A stretch of DNA of 35,210 nt from Pseudomonas sp. PDM18 (GCF_014852585.1 NZ_JACVBX010000024.1:1-35210); one strand, 5' to 3'; counted from the first letter of the stretch, positions 1 to 8,874 are shown. The notes: generated from the letters alone by a model not told the origin. Translations and numbers: made by a program.

Positions 1-76
1 AACTCAGTAGTGAAACGACGCATCGCCGATGGTAGTGTGGAGTTTCTCCATGTGAGAGTAGGTCATCGTCAAGCTC
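1..76 (+). rRNA. rrf: 5S ribosomal RNA, 3' part
   Basis: The first bases match the 3' two thirds of pseudomonad 5S rRNA as I remember it: the CTCAG-GTGAAACGA core, then GCATCGCCGATGGTAGTGTGG and the closing TCATCGTCAAGCT that pairs with the 5' end lying outside the window. The 5' part is cut off by the window edge, so the rest of an rRNA operon should lie upstream. A terminator hairpin follows about ten bases later. The ribosomal protein bL25 encoded at 24216-24830 is the protein that binds this RNA. The exact mature 3' end (near 76) is an estimate. Confidence 0.93.
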
Positions 77-86
77 CTATCCCAAG

Positions 87-118
87 ACCCCTGGTCAGCT
101 TCGCTGGCCGGGGGTTTT
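87..118 (+). terminator. Rho-independent terminator of the rRNA operon
   Basis: A 13-bp stem (87-99 with 103-115, two G-U pairs in RNA) encloses a three-base loop and runs directly into a T tract at 115-118. It stands just behind the 5S rRNA. Confidence 0.88.
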
Positions 119-203
119 GCTTTTGCGCGCGCTATTTTTGCAGCCGCGGTTCTCCATGAAATTCGAGGCAGTGTTCGGGCACCGGATGGGCGGTTGCGTC
201 GTC

Positions 204-209
204 TACAAT
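204..209 (+). promoter_or_regulatory. Possible -10 element for the pqiA-like operon
   Basis: TACAAT at 204-209 lies about 28 bases before the first start codon at 238. No good -35 hexamer stands at the expected distance, so this is a weak suggestion. The gap 119-237 shows nothing else. Confidence 0.25.
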
Positions 210-237
210 AGCTTTCTAATTTCCCCTGAGTTCCTAC

Positions 238-894
238 ATGCCCCACATCGAAGGACACGCCTTGCAGGACCTGCCTCTGGAAGAGCTGACGGCTTGCCAC
301 GAGTGCGACCTGCTGATGCGCCGCGAGCCCGTTTCCCTCGGGCACCGCTCCGTTTGCCCGCGCTGCGGATATGAACTGGAAATCCACCGCCCCCATATGG
401 TCCGCCGTGCGCTGGCGTTGGTGTTGACGGCGTTGATCCTGTATATCCCGGCGAACTTCCTGCCGATCATGCACATCACCATCCTGGGGCAGACCAGCAT
501 GGATACGGTCTGGAGTGGTGTCGTCGGCCTGTATCATTCGAATATGGCGGGCGTCGCCTTCCTGGTCTTCCTCTGCAGCATGGTGATCCCGCTGGCCAAG
601 CTGCTCTGCCAGCTGTTCGTGCTGGTCTCCATCCGCTACCCGGCGTTGCGCGACCAGGGCATGTTGCTGCTGCGCGGCTACCAGCACCTGCGTGAGTGGG
701 GAATGCTCGAGGTGTACCTGATGGGCATCCTCGTTTCCATCGTCAAACTGATCGGCATGGCAGAGCTGCATGTGAGCGTCGGCCTGGCGTGCTTCGTTGG
801 CCTGCTGTTCACGCAGGTCTGGCTGGAAGTCACCATGTCCCACCACCAGGTCTGGAGCGAACTGTCGGGGGAGTTCCACGATGCGAGCCATTGA
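238..894 (+). CDS. PqiA/LetA-family inner-membrane protein, single-domain, first copy
   Basis: The 218-residue protein has an N-terminal zinc-ribbon (Cys20, Cys23, Cys40, Cys43) followed by about four membrane helices with the family hallmark ALILYIPANFLPIM near residues 63-76. PqiA and LetA (YebS) are inner-membrane partners of MCE proteins that move lipids between the inner and outer membranes. In E. coli two such units are fused in one protein of over 400 residues; here each unit is its own gene. It is the first gene of a three-gene operon: the next start lies inside its 3' end (14-base overlap) and an MCE protein follows. Family assignment is firm. The choice between the Pqi and Let branches is not settled from sequence alone. 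Confidence 0.88.
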   Translation: MPHIEGHALQDLPLEELTACHECDLLMRREPVSLGHRSVCPRCGYELEIHRPHMVRRALALVLTALILYIPANFLPIMHITILGQTSMDTVWSGVVGLYHSNMAGVAFLVFLCSMVIPLAKLLCQLFVLVSIRYPALRDQGMLLLRGYQHLREWGMLEVYLMGILVSIVKLIGMAELHVSVGLACFVGLLFTQVWLEVTMSHHQVWSELSGEFHDASH

Positions 895-1501
895 TGCGGG
901 CATCCTGGTCTGTGGCGAATGTCACCAGCTCAACCGCCGGGCAGAGGACGGCGAGACCCATTGCAGCCGTTGCGGGGCGGTGGTGCATGAACGTCGGCCC
1001 AACAGCATCGTCCGCACCTGGGCCTTGCTGATCACTGCTGCGATCCTCTACATCCCTGCCAACCTGTTGCCGATCATGACGGTGAACTTCCTCGGCAATG
1101 GCATGCCGGCGACGATCATGGAAGGCGTGGTCGAGCTGATCAATGCGGACATGGTGCCTATCGCCGCCGTGGTGTTCATCGCCAGTATTCTGGTGCCCAC
1201 CTTCAAGCTGGTGGGCATTGCCCTGCTGCTCTATTCAGTGCAGCGGCGTCAGCCGCTTTCCGCGCTGCAGCGCAATGTGATGTATCGCTTCATCGAGTGG
1301 ATCGGCCGCTGGTCGATGCTCGACATCTTCGTCATCGCGATCCTGGTGACGCTGGTGAGCTTCGGAAACCTAGCCAGCATCGAGGCAAATCTCGGTGCGG
1401 CCGCCTTTGCCAGCGTGGTGGTCCTCACCATGCTGGCCGCAGTGACTTTCGATCCCCGGCTGATCTGGGATAACACGGACGCGGAAGACGACGATGAGTG
1501 A
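881..1501 (+). CDS. PqiA/LetA-family inner-membrane protein, single-domain, second copy
   Basis: The 206-residue protein repeats the architecture of its upstream neighbour: zinc-ribbon cysteines at 11, 14, 28 and 31, then about four membrane helices with AILYIPANLLPIM near residues 54-66 and an acidic C-terminus. I chose ATG 881 because a GGGGGAG ribosome-binding site (867-873) precedes it and the protein then begins right before the zinc ribbon; a longer reading frame from 797 would lie mostly inside the previous gene. It overlaps the upstream gene by 14 bases and the downstream MCE gene by 8 bases, so translation is probably coupled. Together the two proteins likely rebuild what E. coli has as one fused PqiA or LetA. 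That is inference. Confidence 0.88.
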   Translation: MRAIDAGILVCGECHQLNRRAEDGETHCSRCGAVVHERRPNSIVRTWALLITAAILYIPANLLPIMTVNFLGNGMPATIMEGVVELINADMVPIAAVVFIASILVPTFKLVGIALLLYSVQRRQPLSALQRNVMYRFIEWIGRWSMLDIFVIAILVTLVSFGNLASIEANLGAAAFASVVVLTMLAAVTFDPRLIWDNTDAEDDDE

Positions 1502-3794
1502 CCTCCCCACACCGAAGATGCGCAAGACCACGAACTGGTCGGCTATCTGGATTCTCCCGCTGATCGCGCTGGCGATCGGAGCCTGGCTTGCGTGGCGTGC
1601 CTACGACCAGGCGGGAATCATGATCCAGATCCAGTTCGAAAGCGGCGAGGGCATCCAGGCCAACAAGACCGAAGTAATCTTCAAGGGCATCGGCGTCGGC
1701 AAGGTCGTAGACATGCACGTCAACAAGCCGACCCTGGGCGTGATCGCCGTCGTGGAAATGCGCAAGGAGGCCGGAGAATACCTGAGCAAGAGTACGCGCT
1801 TCTGGCTGGTCAAGCCGAGGGTTTCCATCGCGGGTGTCACCGGTCTGGAGACGCTGGTTTCCGGTAACTACATCGCCATCGACCCGGTGAAGGGCGAACA
1901 GCAGAAGGATTTCGTCGCGCTGAAGGAGCCGCCACCGCTTTCCGACAGCTTGCCTGGCCTGCACCTGACACTGAAGGCTGATCGGCTGGGTTCCCTGGAG
2001 CAGGGCAGCCCGATCTATTACCGGCAGATCCAGGTCGGCCAGGTGAAGAGCTACCAGTTGGCCGAGGACCAGAAGACCATCGAGGTGAAGATCCACATCG
2101 AGCCGGCCTACGCGAACCTGGTGCGCAAGCACACGCGCTTCTGGAACGCCAGCGGTATCACCCTGTCCGGCAGCCTGAGTGGTCTCAAGCTGCGCACCGA
2201 ATCCCTGGCGAGCATCGCCGCCGGCGGTATCGCCTTTGCGACGCCGGAGAACTATGCGGACAGCCCGCCCACCGATCCCACCAAGCCCTTCCGCCTTTAT
2301 GAGGACTTCGATGCCGCCCAGGCAGGGCTCGCGGTGAAGGTGAAGGTCAGTGACGTCAGCGGCCTGACTCCCGGCAGTACGCCGGTGATGTACAACGGCG
2401 TCGAGGTCGGCACCGTGAAGAGCATCGACATGGACAAGGACTTCAACGGCGCCACTGCCACCCTGTCCATGGACCCACGCACCGAGGAGTTCCTCAACAG
2501 CAAGACCGAGTTCTGGATGGTCAAGCCGAGCATCTCGCTGGCTGGTATCACCGGTCTTGAGGCCCTGGTGAAGGGCAACTACCTCAACGTGCGCTTCGCC
2601 AGCGATGGTGAGCCGACTCGTGACTTCGTCATCCGCCCGAAAGCCCCGCCGCTCAACCTCGATTCTCCCGGTCTGCATCTGGTGCTGACCACGGACCAGC
2701 TGGGCTCGCTGGAAGTCGGCACGCCGATTCTCTATCGCCAGATGAAAGTGGGCAGCGTGCAGAGCTACCAGCTGTCCCGGCGCGATCCGACGCGGCTGGT
2801 CATCGGTGTCCACATCGAGCCGGAATACGCCAAGCTGGTGAACACCTCCTCGCGCTTCTGGAATATCAGCGGCGTCACCATCAGCGGCGGGCTGGACGGG
2901 ATCAAGCTGAAGAGTGAGTCGCTGCAGACCCTGCTGGCCGGCGGCATCGCCTTCGATACACCCGACCCGAAGGCGCCGCCGATCACCAAGGTGCGTCGCT
3001 TCGCCCTCTTCGACAGCGAGGACGATGCCCACCTGAAGGGCCAGATGATCGAGCTGCGTGCCGACACCGCCGACGGCCTCAAAGAGGGCACCGTCCTGCG
3101 CTACAAGGGCCTGGAAGTTGGCCGCGTGGAGCAGGTGGAGCTGAGCAAGGATCTGCAGAGCGTGCAACTGAAGGCGCGCCTTACCCGTGGGGCAGACCGC
3201 ATCGCTCGCCAGGGAAGCCGGTTCTGGGTGGTGGGACCGCAGGTTGGGCTGTCCGGCGTCAGCAACCTCGGCACCATTGTCAGCGGCCAATACATCGAGG
3301 TGCTGCCGGCGCCCAAGCCCAGCCAGGAGCAAACCAGCTTCAGCCTGCTGGGGGGCGAGCCGAACCGCCTGCTGGATGCCGATGGCCTGCGTCTGACCCT
3401 GAGTGCAGCCCGTCGCGGCTCGCTCAAGACTGGTGTGCCGGTGACCTACCGCGAGGTACAGGTAGGCAAGGTGACGTCCTTCGAGCTGGGCGAAACGGCC
3501 GACCGCGTGTTGATCCACATCCTTATCGAGCCGCGCTACGCCGCGTTGGTGCGCACCGGTAGCCGGTTCTGGAATACCAGCGGGTTCGGGGTGGACGCCG
3601 GCCTGTTCAAGGGGGTGAAGGTGCGGACCGAGTCGATGGAGACCATCCTTGCCGGGGGCGTAGCCTTCGCCACGCCGAACAATGCCGAGATGGGCTCGCC
3701 GGCCAAGTCAGGACAGACCTTCGCGCTGTTCGACGAGGCCAACGACGAGTGGCTGGACTGGGCGCCGAAGATTCCGCTGGGCAAGGCGCAATGA
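1494..3794 (+). CDS. PqiB/LetB-type intermembrane lipid transport protein with six MCE domains
   Basis: The 766-residue protein starts with a short cytoplasmic stretch and one membrane helix (about residues 15-34), then carries six MCE (MlaD) units beginning near residues 41, 155, 278, 392, 514 and 630. The odd-numbered units share the VGxV turn after a YKG/FKG/YNG-type motif, and the even units start GLHL/GLRL. E. coli PqiB has three MCE units plus a coiled coil and LetB has seven. LetB-type proteins stack their MCE rings into a hollow tube across the periplasm that carries phospholipids. Six units without a long C-terminal coiled coil point to a LetB-like tube rather than a PqiB syringe. 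The gene overlaps the second PqiA-like gene by 8 bases and ends at a strong terminator. Confidence 0.88.
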   Translation: MSDLPTPKMRKTTNWSAIWILPLIALAIGAWLAWRAYDQAGIMIQIQFESGEGIQANKTEVIFKGIGVGKVVDMHVNKPTLGVIAVVEMRKEAGEYLSKSTRFWLVKPRVSIAGVTGLETLVSGNYIAIDPVKGEQQKDFVALKEPPPLSDSLPGLHLTLKADRLGSLEQGSPIYYRQIQVGQVKSYQLAEDQKTIEVKIHIEPAYANLVRKHTRFWNASGITLSGSLSGLKLRTESLASIAAGGIAFATPENYADSPPTDPTKPFRLYEDFDAAQAGLAVKVKVSDVSGLTPGSTPVMYNGVEVGTVKSIDMDKDFNGATATLSMDPRTEEFLNSKTEFWMVKPSISLAGITGLEALVKGNYLNVRFASDGEPTRDFVIRPKAPPLNLDSPGLHLVLTTDQLGSLEVGTPILYRQMKVGSVQSYQLSRRDPTRLVIGVHIEPEYAKLVNTSSRFWNISGVTISGGLDGIKLKSESLQTLLAGGIAFDTPDPKAPPITKVRRFALFDSEDDAHLKGQMIELRADTADGLKEGTVLRYKGLEVGRVEQVELSKDLQSVQLKARLTRGADRIARQGSRFWVVGPQVGLSGVSNLGTIVSGQYIEVLPAPKPSQEQTSFSLLGGEPNRLLDADGLRLTLSAARRGSLKTGVPVTYREVQVGKVTSFELGETADRVLIHILIEPRYAALVRTGSRFWNTSGFGVDAGLFKGVKVRTESMETILAGGVAFATPNNAEMGSPAKSGQTFALFDEANDEWLDWAPKIPLGKAQ

Positions 3795-3810
3795 GTTAGC
3801 GTCGACGAGG

Positions 3811-3840
3811 AAAAGGGCCGCGAAAGATGCGGCCCTTTTT
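3811..3840 (+). terminator. Terminator of the PqiA/LetB-type operon
   Basis: A perfect 11-bp stem (3811-3821 with 3829-3839) with a seven-base loop ends in a T run, 16 bases after the MCE gene stop. The A run on the other side could let it also serve the minus strand. Confidence 0.9.
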
Positions 3841-3868
3841 CATTTCAGAGACCCGAGCGGATTCCCCT

Positions 3869-3945
3869 GTAGGAGCGAGCTTGCTCGCGAACCGCATGAC
3901 ACCGAAGGCCAGCAGGAATCCGTTCGCGAGCAAGCTCGCTCCTAC
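3869..3945. repeat. REPIN: two REP sequences in inverted orientation
   Basis: Two 24-base copies of the common pseudomonad REP sequence face each other: 3869-3892 (starting GTAGGAGCGAGC) and its exact reverse complement at 3922-3945, with 29 bases between. Each copy holds its own GCGAGC-TT-GCTCGC palindrome. A third, single copy of the same sequence is at 14635-14658. Such pairs (REPINs) are mobilised in trans by RAYT transposases; none is encoded in this window. Confidence 0.88.
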
Positions 3946-3959
3946 GAAGAGCCCACAGG

Positions 3960-3981
3960 AAAAAGCCCCGCATCGCGGGCC
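3960..3981 (-). terminator. Terminator of mksFEB
   Basis: Read on the minus strand, a GC-rich hairpin (GCCCGC-GAT-GCGGGGC, one base bulged) is followed by five T, 25 bases after the mksB stop. Confidence 0.7.
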
Positions 3982-4005
3982 ATTTTCTTCATCGCTGCAG
4001 GAGCA

Positions 4006-6840
4006 TCACGCCGGCTCGGCGCTGGCTTCCACATCGTTGTGCGCAGCCTTTTCGGTGTCACGACGGCGGATGTACTTCCAGTCCGCTTCGTCGATGTAGA
4101 TGCCGTTGGGGCCGCTGCCGCCTTCCAGGTCGATGGCCACCTGGGCCGAGACCTGCGGCTTCACGCTCGCCAGGATCGGCACGAAGCCCAGTTGCAGGCT
4201 GGTCTCCAGCAGCGCCGACTGGTTGCGTTCGTCGATGTCCGCTGCCTCGTCGAGGTAGTAGGGGAGGCGGATGCGGCCGGCCTGTTCGCGGTCCATCAGG
4301 TGCAGCAACAGGTACATGTTGGTCAGCGCCTTGATGGTCATGGTGGTGCCGTTGGATGCCGCGCCGTCGATGTCGGTGTGCATGATCGGCTGGCCGCCCA
4401 TCTTGGTGATCTCGAACGCCAGCTCGAACAGGTCCTTCAGGCCGAGCTGGTTGTTGTTCGCCGCCACCAGGCGCGACAGGTAGTCCTTGGCTTCCTCGTT
4501 CTTCGCATCCTGCTCGGCGCTCTGGGTCAGGTCGAAGACCGAGAGGTTCTCGCCTTCTTCGTACTGGCCGGCGCTGTGGATGATCTGGTCGATGTGCTTG
4601 AGCGCGTCCTTGTTCGGCGCCAGCACGATGCGGAAGCTCTGCAGGTTCGACACCTGGCGCTTGTTGATCTCGCGGTTGAACAGCGCCAGCTGATGTTCGA
4701 GGTTGTCGTAGTCACTGCGGATATTGCGCAGGGTACGGGCGATGTCAGTGACCGCTGCACGTCTGGCCTTGGCCAGGGTCAGGGCCTCGTCGGTGCGGTG
4801 CGCGTAGGCGTTGATCAGCAGTTGCAGACGACGCTCCGGATCATCCTCGCTGTCGAACTTGGCCACGCCCTTCAGGCGCACCTGGGCGTACAGCGCCTCG
4901 ATCTGGCCGTCCACGCGCTGCAGCGATTGCCAGGTGTCCTGGTAGTCGTTGAGCAGCGGCAGCAGGTTGTCCATGGAGTCGTCGACCGGGTCCATGAACG
5001 GGATGCCGAAGGGCAGGTTGGCCGGCAGCAACTGGCGACGGCGCAGGGCGTCGTCGAGGGTGCGTTGCTTGGCTTCCATGTCGGCCAACTGGCGGCCGAT
5101 CAGCTGCAGCTTGGCGGAGAGCTGCTGGACACGTTCGGTGAAGGCGTCGGCGGAGCGCTTGAGTTCGTCCTGAGTGGCCTCCAGCTGGGCGAGCTGTTCC
5201 AGCTTGCCCGGTTCCTCGGCATTCAGGGTCTGGCTGCGGCGGAAGTCTTCCAGCGCCTTCTGCGCGTCGAGTACGTCCTGGTAGAACTTGTCCGCCTGCG
5301 CCTTGCTGGCGTTGCGGTCGGCGGCCACGGCTTGTTGGGTCTTGAGCTGCTTGAGCTCCTTCTCCAGGCGCTCCTTCTGGTCGCGCAGGGCGGCGCGGTC
5401 GGCCAGGGCCTGCAGGGCCGGCGGCTCGATGGTGGAGAGCTCGATGGTCAGGCCGGGCACTTCGAAGCGCTCGCCCTTGAAGGCATCGAGGATCTTCTCG
5501 ACACTGCCTACCCACTGGCCGGCCTCATCCAGGTCCACACCCTTGTCGCCCAGCGGCAGGCTGAACAGCGCGCCGTTGAACAGGCGCATCAGGCGCTCGA
5601 CGTCCTGCTGGGAGAACTCCTCGCGCAGGCGGGCATAGCTGTTGTTGTCGGCATGTTCGAGCTGCTGGCGAACGCCTTTCAGGCGCTTCTCCAGGTCGCG
5701 CATGCGCTCTTCCAGGTCTTCGCTGGAGAACTGCCGGGAGTGCGCCAGGGCGCCGGCCAGTTCGTCGTGGGCGTCCTTGGCGGCGAGCAACTGCTGCTCC
5801 AGCACCTTGACGTCGTCGACCAGCGCGAAGCGGTTCTTCAGCACGGCCAGTTCGCCCATCCAGCGCTGGATTTCGCTGATCTCGCGCTCCAGGCGCATCA
5901 GTTCGGCGGTGCTGCCGCGCTGTTCGTTCTGTAGACCGTCCTGCTCGCGGCGGTAGTGCTCGGACTGGATGACCAGCTCTTCCTTGCGCGCGCCGGAATA
6001 GTCTTCCCAGGTGCCCAGCAGGTTATCCAGCAGCGGCGAGAGGCGGTGCATCTTGCCGCGCAGCAGTTCGCGCTGCTGCACGCCGTTGGCCAGGGCCTCG
6101 ACCAGCGGGCCGGCGGCGACCAGGGCCTGATAGTCACCCTCCATGCGGCGCACGTCGCGGAAGGCTTCCTCGCAGGCGGCGATGTAGTCGACGCTTCCCG
6201 AGCGCAGGCTGTGCTCGAAGGCGTCGAGGAACAGCTGCTTGAGTTTGGCGGCGGTGATCTCGCGCATGTGCAGCAGATTGATGAACAGCGAACGGAAAGT
6301 CTTCAGGCTCTGTTCACTGGTGGAGCGCAGCGGGATCAGGGTCAGGTCCAGCGGGATCGAGGTGTGGCCGCCAACCAGCAGGCGACGCAGCTCGTCGGGC
6401 TTGACCTCGTAGGACTTGATGCCCTCGCGCTCAAGGTTGGCGTACAGCTCGCGCAGGCGCAGGCAGGTGCCATTCTTCTGGTAGTGCTCCAGGTCCAGCT
6501 CGCCCTGATAGGCGAAGAACTGGTGGCCGAAGCCGCCGCCCGGACCGCGGCCGCCGACGCCGATCACATGGCGGCCGTTGGGCAGGTCCAGCTCGACGAG
6601 GATGTAGCTGGTGTCGGTGGCGAAGTAGAACTTGCGCGAGGCTTCCAGGCTGTACTTGCCGAAGCTCATATCGGACATGCGTGCGAGGATCGGGAACTGC
6701 AGCGCGTTGATCGACGCCGACTTGCCCAGGTTGTTCGCGCCGTAGACCGACAGCGGCTGTTCCAGCGGGAAGATGCCGAGGCTGTAGCCGGCGGTGTTGA
6801 GCAGGGCGAAGCGGCGGATGCCGTAGCGTTCCTGGGTCAT
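4006..6840 (-). CDS. mksB: MksB, SMC-like ATPase of the MksBEF condensin
   Basis: The 944-residue protein has the split ATPase layout of SMC/MukB proteins: an N-terminal Walker A motif (GANNLGKS, residues 34-41), about 450 residues of predicted coiled coil with Leu/Glu/Arg/Gln-rich heptads (roughly 260-720, broken by a hinge-like stretch), and a C-terminal Walker B (PYYLDEAADID, about residues 859-869). MukB has about 1,480 residues, so this is the shorter Mks type. With MksE and MksF it forms a condensin that compacts and organises the chromosome; in P. aeruginosa MksB acts beside SMC-ScpAB. The start overlaps the mksE stop by four bases. No MksG/JetD-type nuclease gene is adjacent, which argues for the chromosomal role rather than a Wadjet anti-plasmid role. 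Confidence 0.92.
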   Translation of the reverse strand: MTQERYGIRRFALLNTAGYSLGIFPLEQPLSVYGANNLGKSASINALQFPILARMSDMSFGKYSLEASRKFYFATDTSYILVELDLPNGRHVIGVGGRGPGGGFGHQFFAYQGELDLEHYQKNGTCLRLRELYANLEREGIKSYEVKPDELRRLLVGGHTSIPLDLTLIPLRSTSEQSLKTFRSLFINLLHMREITAAKLKQLFLDAFEHSLRSGSVDYIAACEEAFRDVRRMEGDYQALVAAGPLVEALANGVQQRELLRGKMHRLSPLLDNLLGTWEDYSGARKEELVIQSEHYRREQDGLQNEQRGSTAELMRLEREISEIQRWMGELAVLKNRFALVDDVKVLEQQLLAAKDAHDELAGALAHSRQFSSEDLEERMRDLEKRLKGVRQQLEHADNNSYARLREEFSQQDVERLMRLFNGALFSLPLGDKGVDLDEAGQWVGSVEKILDAFKGERFEVPGLTIELSTIEPPALQALADRAALRDQKERLEKELKQLKTQQAVAADRNASKAQADKFYQDVLDAQKALEDFRRSQTLNAEEPGKLEQLAQLEATQDELKRSADAFTERVQQLSAKLQLIGRQLADMEAKQRTLDDALRRRQLLPANLPFGIPFMDPVDDSMDNLLPLLNDYQDTWQSLQRVDGQIEALYAQVRLKGVAKFDSEDDPERRLQLLINAYAHRTDEALTLAKARRAAVTDIARTLRNIRSDYDNLEHQLALFNREINKRQVSNLQSFRIVLAPNKDALKHIDQIIHSAGQYEEGENLSVFDLTQSAEQDAKNEEAKDYLSRLVAANNNQLGLKDLFELAFEITKMGGQPIMHTDIDGAASNGTTMTIKALTNMYLLLHLMDREQAGRIRLPYYLDEAADIDERNQSALLETSLQLGFVPILASVKPQVSAQVAIDLEGGSGPNGIYIDEADWKYIRRRDTEKAAHNDVEASAEPA

Positions 6841-7607
6841 GCCTGGGGCTCCATGTCGGCTTGTTCTTCAGCGATGGCGCGGGCGAGGGCGTTTTCTTCG
6901 CTTTCTTCTTCAATAGCGGCTTCGACGGCAGCTTCAACAGCCTCGACGGGGGCGCTGATGGCAACGATCTTTTCGTCGGAATCGGCGGTATAGCTTTCGA
7001 GGATCACCACCGGCTCGTCGTCGTCTTCCATCAGCGCGGGGGCGGTGAACTGCATTTCGCTGGCGTGCAGGTTGGCGGCCAGGTCGCGGTCCTGCTGGAC
7101 CGACAGGCAGACGTCGAGGAAACGGTGGATCGGCGGCAGGAAGCGGTACACGCCGTTGTCCTCGGCGGCGAAGCCGAGCTGGGTGAGGCGGCGCATGACC
7201 TTCTCTTCCAGTTCTTCCTGGGTGGTCACCTCGGCCTGCAGGAACAGGTCGCGGTACTTCTCCAGCAGCGGTAGCAGCTCGTCGCGGCCGATGCTGCCGC
7301 CATCGAGGACGGCCAGCGGGTCGCGGCCCTGGTCGGCGAGGTGCTCGACGAGGATGAAGGTGAACAGCGCCAGGCGCTGGGCGGTCTTGTTCACCTGGGC
7401 GCCGACCTGCTCGGGCACGAAGTAGTAGAAGCCACGGGTATCGCAGACCAGCTCGTAGCCCAGGCTGCGGAACAGCGCGCGGTAGGCGTCCTGCTGGTTG
7501 GACAGCTGGCTGTACAGCTCCGGGTCGCGGCGGCTGATGTGGAAGCCCTTGAACAGCTCGCGGAAGATCGGCGCGAGCTGGGTCATTTCGGTGAGATTAA
7601 TCTGCAT
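6837..7607 (-). CDS. mksE: MksE, condensin accessory subunit
   Basis: The 256-residue protein lies between the kleisin and SMC genes, as in other Mks operons, and fits the MukE/DUF4194-type winged-helix family: two helix-rich domains (about 1-85 and 90-180) ending in YRFLPPIHRFLDV, then a very acidic C-terminal tail (about 193-256, rich in Glu, Ala and Asp). MksE binds the kleisin MksF and modulates its contact with MksB heads. It overlaps mksF by 11 bases and mksB by 4, so the three subunits are probably made in coupled fashion. The identification rests on position and overall resemblance more than on a catalytic motif, since the family has none. Confidence 0.87.
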   Translation of the reverse strand: MQINLTEMTQLAPIFRELFKGFHISRRDPELYSQLSNQQDAYRALFRSLGYELVCDTRGFYYFVPEQVGAQVNKTAQRLALFTFILVEHLADQGRDPLAVLDGGSIGRDELLPLLEKYRDLFLQAEVTTQEELEEKVMRRLTQLGFAAEDNGVYRFLPPIHRFLDVCLSVQQDRDLAANLHASEMQFTAPALMEDDDEPVVILESYTADSDEKIVAISAPVEAVEAAVEAAIEEESEENALARAIAEEQADMEPQA

Positions 7608-8874
7608 GCGATTCGCTCTTGCTGTCCTTGCCAGCGGTCGAGCCGGCGATCAGGGCGAAGGAGCACAGGCTGACGCTGTGCTGGAGAGTGTCGTATTGGC
7701 GGCGATCGAGGCGATCGCGCTGGAAGCGGGCATCGCGCGACAGGCGCGAGAACCAGTAGAGCAGCTCGTCGGTGGCGCCTTCGGGCTCCTGCTCCAGCAG
7801 CCATTGCATGAGGTCCGGCAGCGGCAGCGCGGCCTGGCAGCGGTCGAGCATTTCCCGGGCAGTGCGCGGCGAGCGCTGCGGGCCGTCGCTCTTGCGATTG
7901 CCGCTGGCCTTGGGGAAGTGCGCCGGCTTGGGCTGGAAGCTGGCAAGGGCGAAGACGTAGCTCTCGACCTGCGAGGCGGTGCCGAGGAAGTTGCTCTGCG
8001 GGCGGGTGAACATCGGCAGCGCGGCCTGCGGCACGGCGTCGATGCCCTTGCGGCGGATGACCGACAGCGCCAGGGCGGCACCTCGGGTGATCGCGTTGTG
8101 CCGGCGCGCTTCCTCGCGCAGCGGCAGCAGCAGCTCACGGGCGCGGCGCAGGGTGAGCTGGGCGGTGGTCTGCATTTCCAGGATGCGCGCGTGGGTGCGC
8201 AGCAACTGATCGTCGTCCACCAGTTGGCCGAGGCGAGCCTGTTCGCTGAGCAGGCGCAGCAGCACCTGTTCCACGCGGTGCACGCCTTGTTCGAATGCGC
8301 CGTCGGCGGAGACCAGCTGGATCATCGGCTCGACGTATTCGTCCCAGGTCGCGAGGACTTCCGCGTAGCGCTGGCGCAGCGGAATCTGCCGGTCCTGGGT
8401 CTTGGCCCGCTCGGCTACGGCGACCAGTGCCTGTTCGTCGTTGGCGAGCTTCTTCAGCACGTCGCGCACGCGCATGTCGAGCAGGCGCAGCTGGCGTGCC
8501 AGGTCGTTGCCGTCGCGCGCCTCGAAAGCCTCGCGGATGTAGCCGGCCAGGCGCTCCAGGTGGCGCAGGTAGGCTTCGATCTCCAGGCACAGGCCCAGGC
8601 GATGCTCCTGGCGCAGGTAGGCGAGGAAGTCGTGAATCTGCGCGTTCAGCTCGAAGCGGTTGGGGCTCTTGGCCACCGGGACGAGGATGTCCAGGCGGAC
8701 CCACTGGTCGAGCAGGGCGGTGATGTCCACCGGGGTGCTGTCGGGCAACTGGCTGGTGAGCTGGATGCGCAGCTCCACCAGGCTCAGGGTGCCGGCGTCG
8801 AAGCGCTCGCACAGCGGCTCGAGCAGCACCCAGTGTTCGGCGAGGGCGCGTAGTACGCGTCGTGGGTCGATCAT
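7597..8874 (-). CDS. mksF: MksF, kleisin subunit of the MksBEF condensin
   Basis: The protein has 425 residues from ATG 8874. It is helix-rich, with an N-terminal winged-helix-like part (about 1-110), a long helical middle, a Lys/Arg-rich linker and a C-terminal part that in kleisins binds the SMC head. MukF-type kleisins bridge the two SMC heads and recruit MksE. It is first in the operon and is followed by mksE with an 11-base overlap. The start is uncertain: the frame also opens at TTG 8901 (nine residues longer), and neither start has a clear ribosome-binding site. I prefer the ATG because the protein then begins MIDPRRVLRALAEHW, directly at the folded part. Upstream lies a divergent promoter region. 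Confidence 0.87.
   Translation of the reverse strand: MIDPRRVLRALAEHWVLLEPLCERFDAGTLSLVELRIQLTSQLPDSTPVDITALLDQWVRLDILVPVAKSPNRFELNAQIHDFLAYLRQEHRLGLCLEIEAYLRHLERLAGYIREAFEARDGNDLARQLRLLDMRVRDVLKKLANDEQALVAVAERAKTQDRQIPLRQRYAEVLATWDEYVEPMIQLVSADGAFEQGVHRVEQVLLRLLSEQARLGQLVDDDQLLRTHARILEMQTTAQLTLRRARELLLPLREEARRHNAITRGAALALSVIRRKGIDAVPQAALPMFTRPQSNFLGTASQVESYVFALASFQPKPAHFPKASGNRKSDGPQRSPRTAREMLDRCQAALPLPDLMQWLLEQEPEGATDELLYWFSRLSRDARFQRDRLDRRQYDTLQHSVSLCSFALIAGSTAGKDSKSESHAD

Noticed and set aside
1425..3518. Open frame of 697 codons on the minus strand
   Set aside because: It lies wholly antisense to the MCE gene, has the His/Gln/Ala/Val-rich composition of a frame shadow in GC-rich DNA, and no domain is recognisable.
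3682..5934. Open frame of 750 codons on the plus strand
   Set aside because: It crosses two terminators and the REPIN and is antisense to mksB; its low-complexity Gln/Leu/Val sequence is a mirror of the coiled coil.
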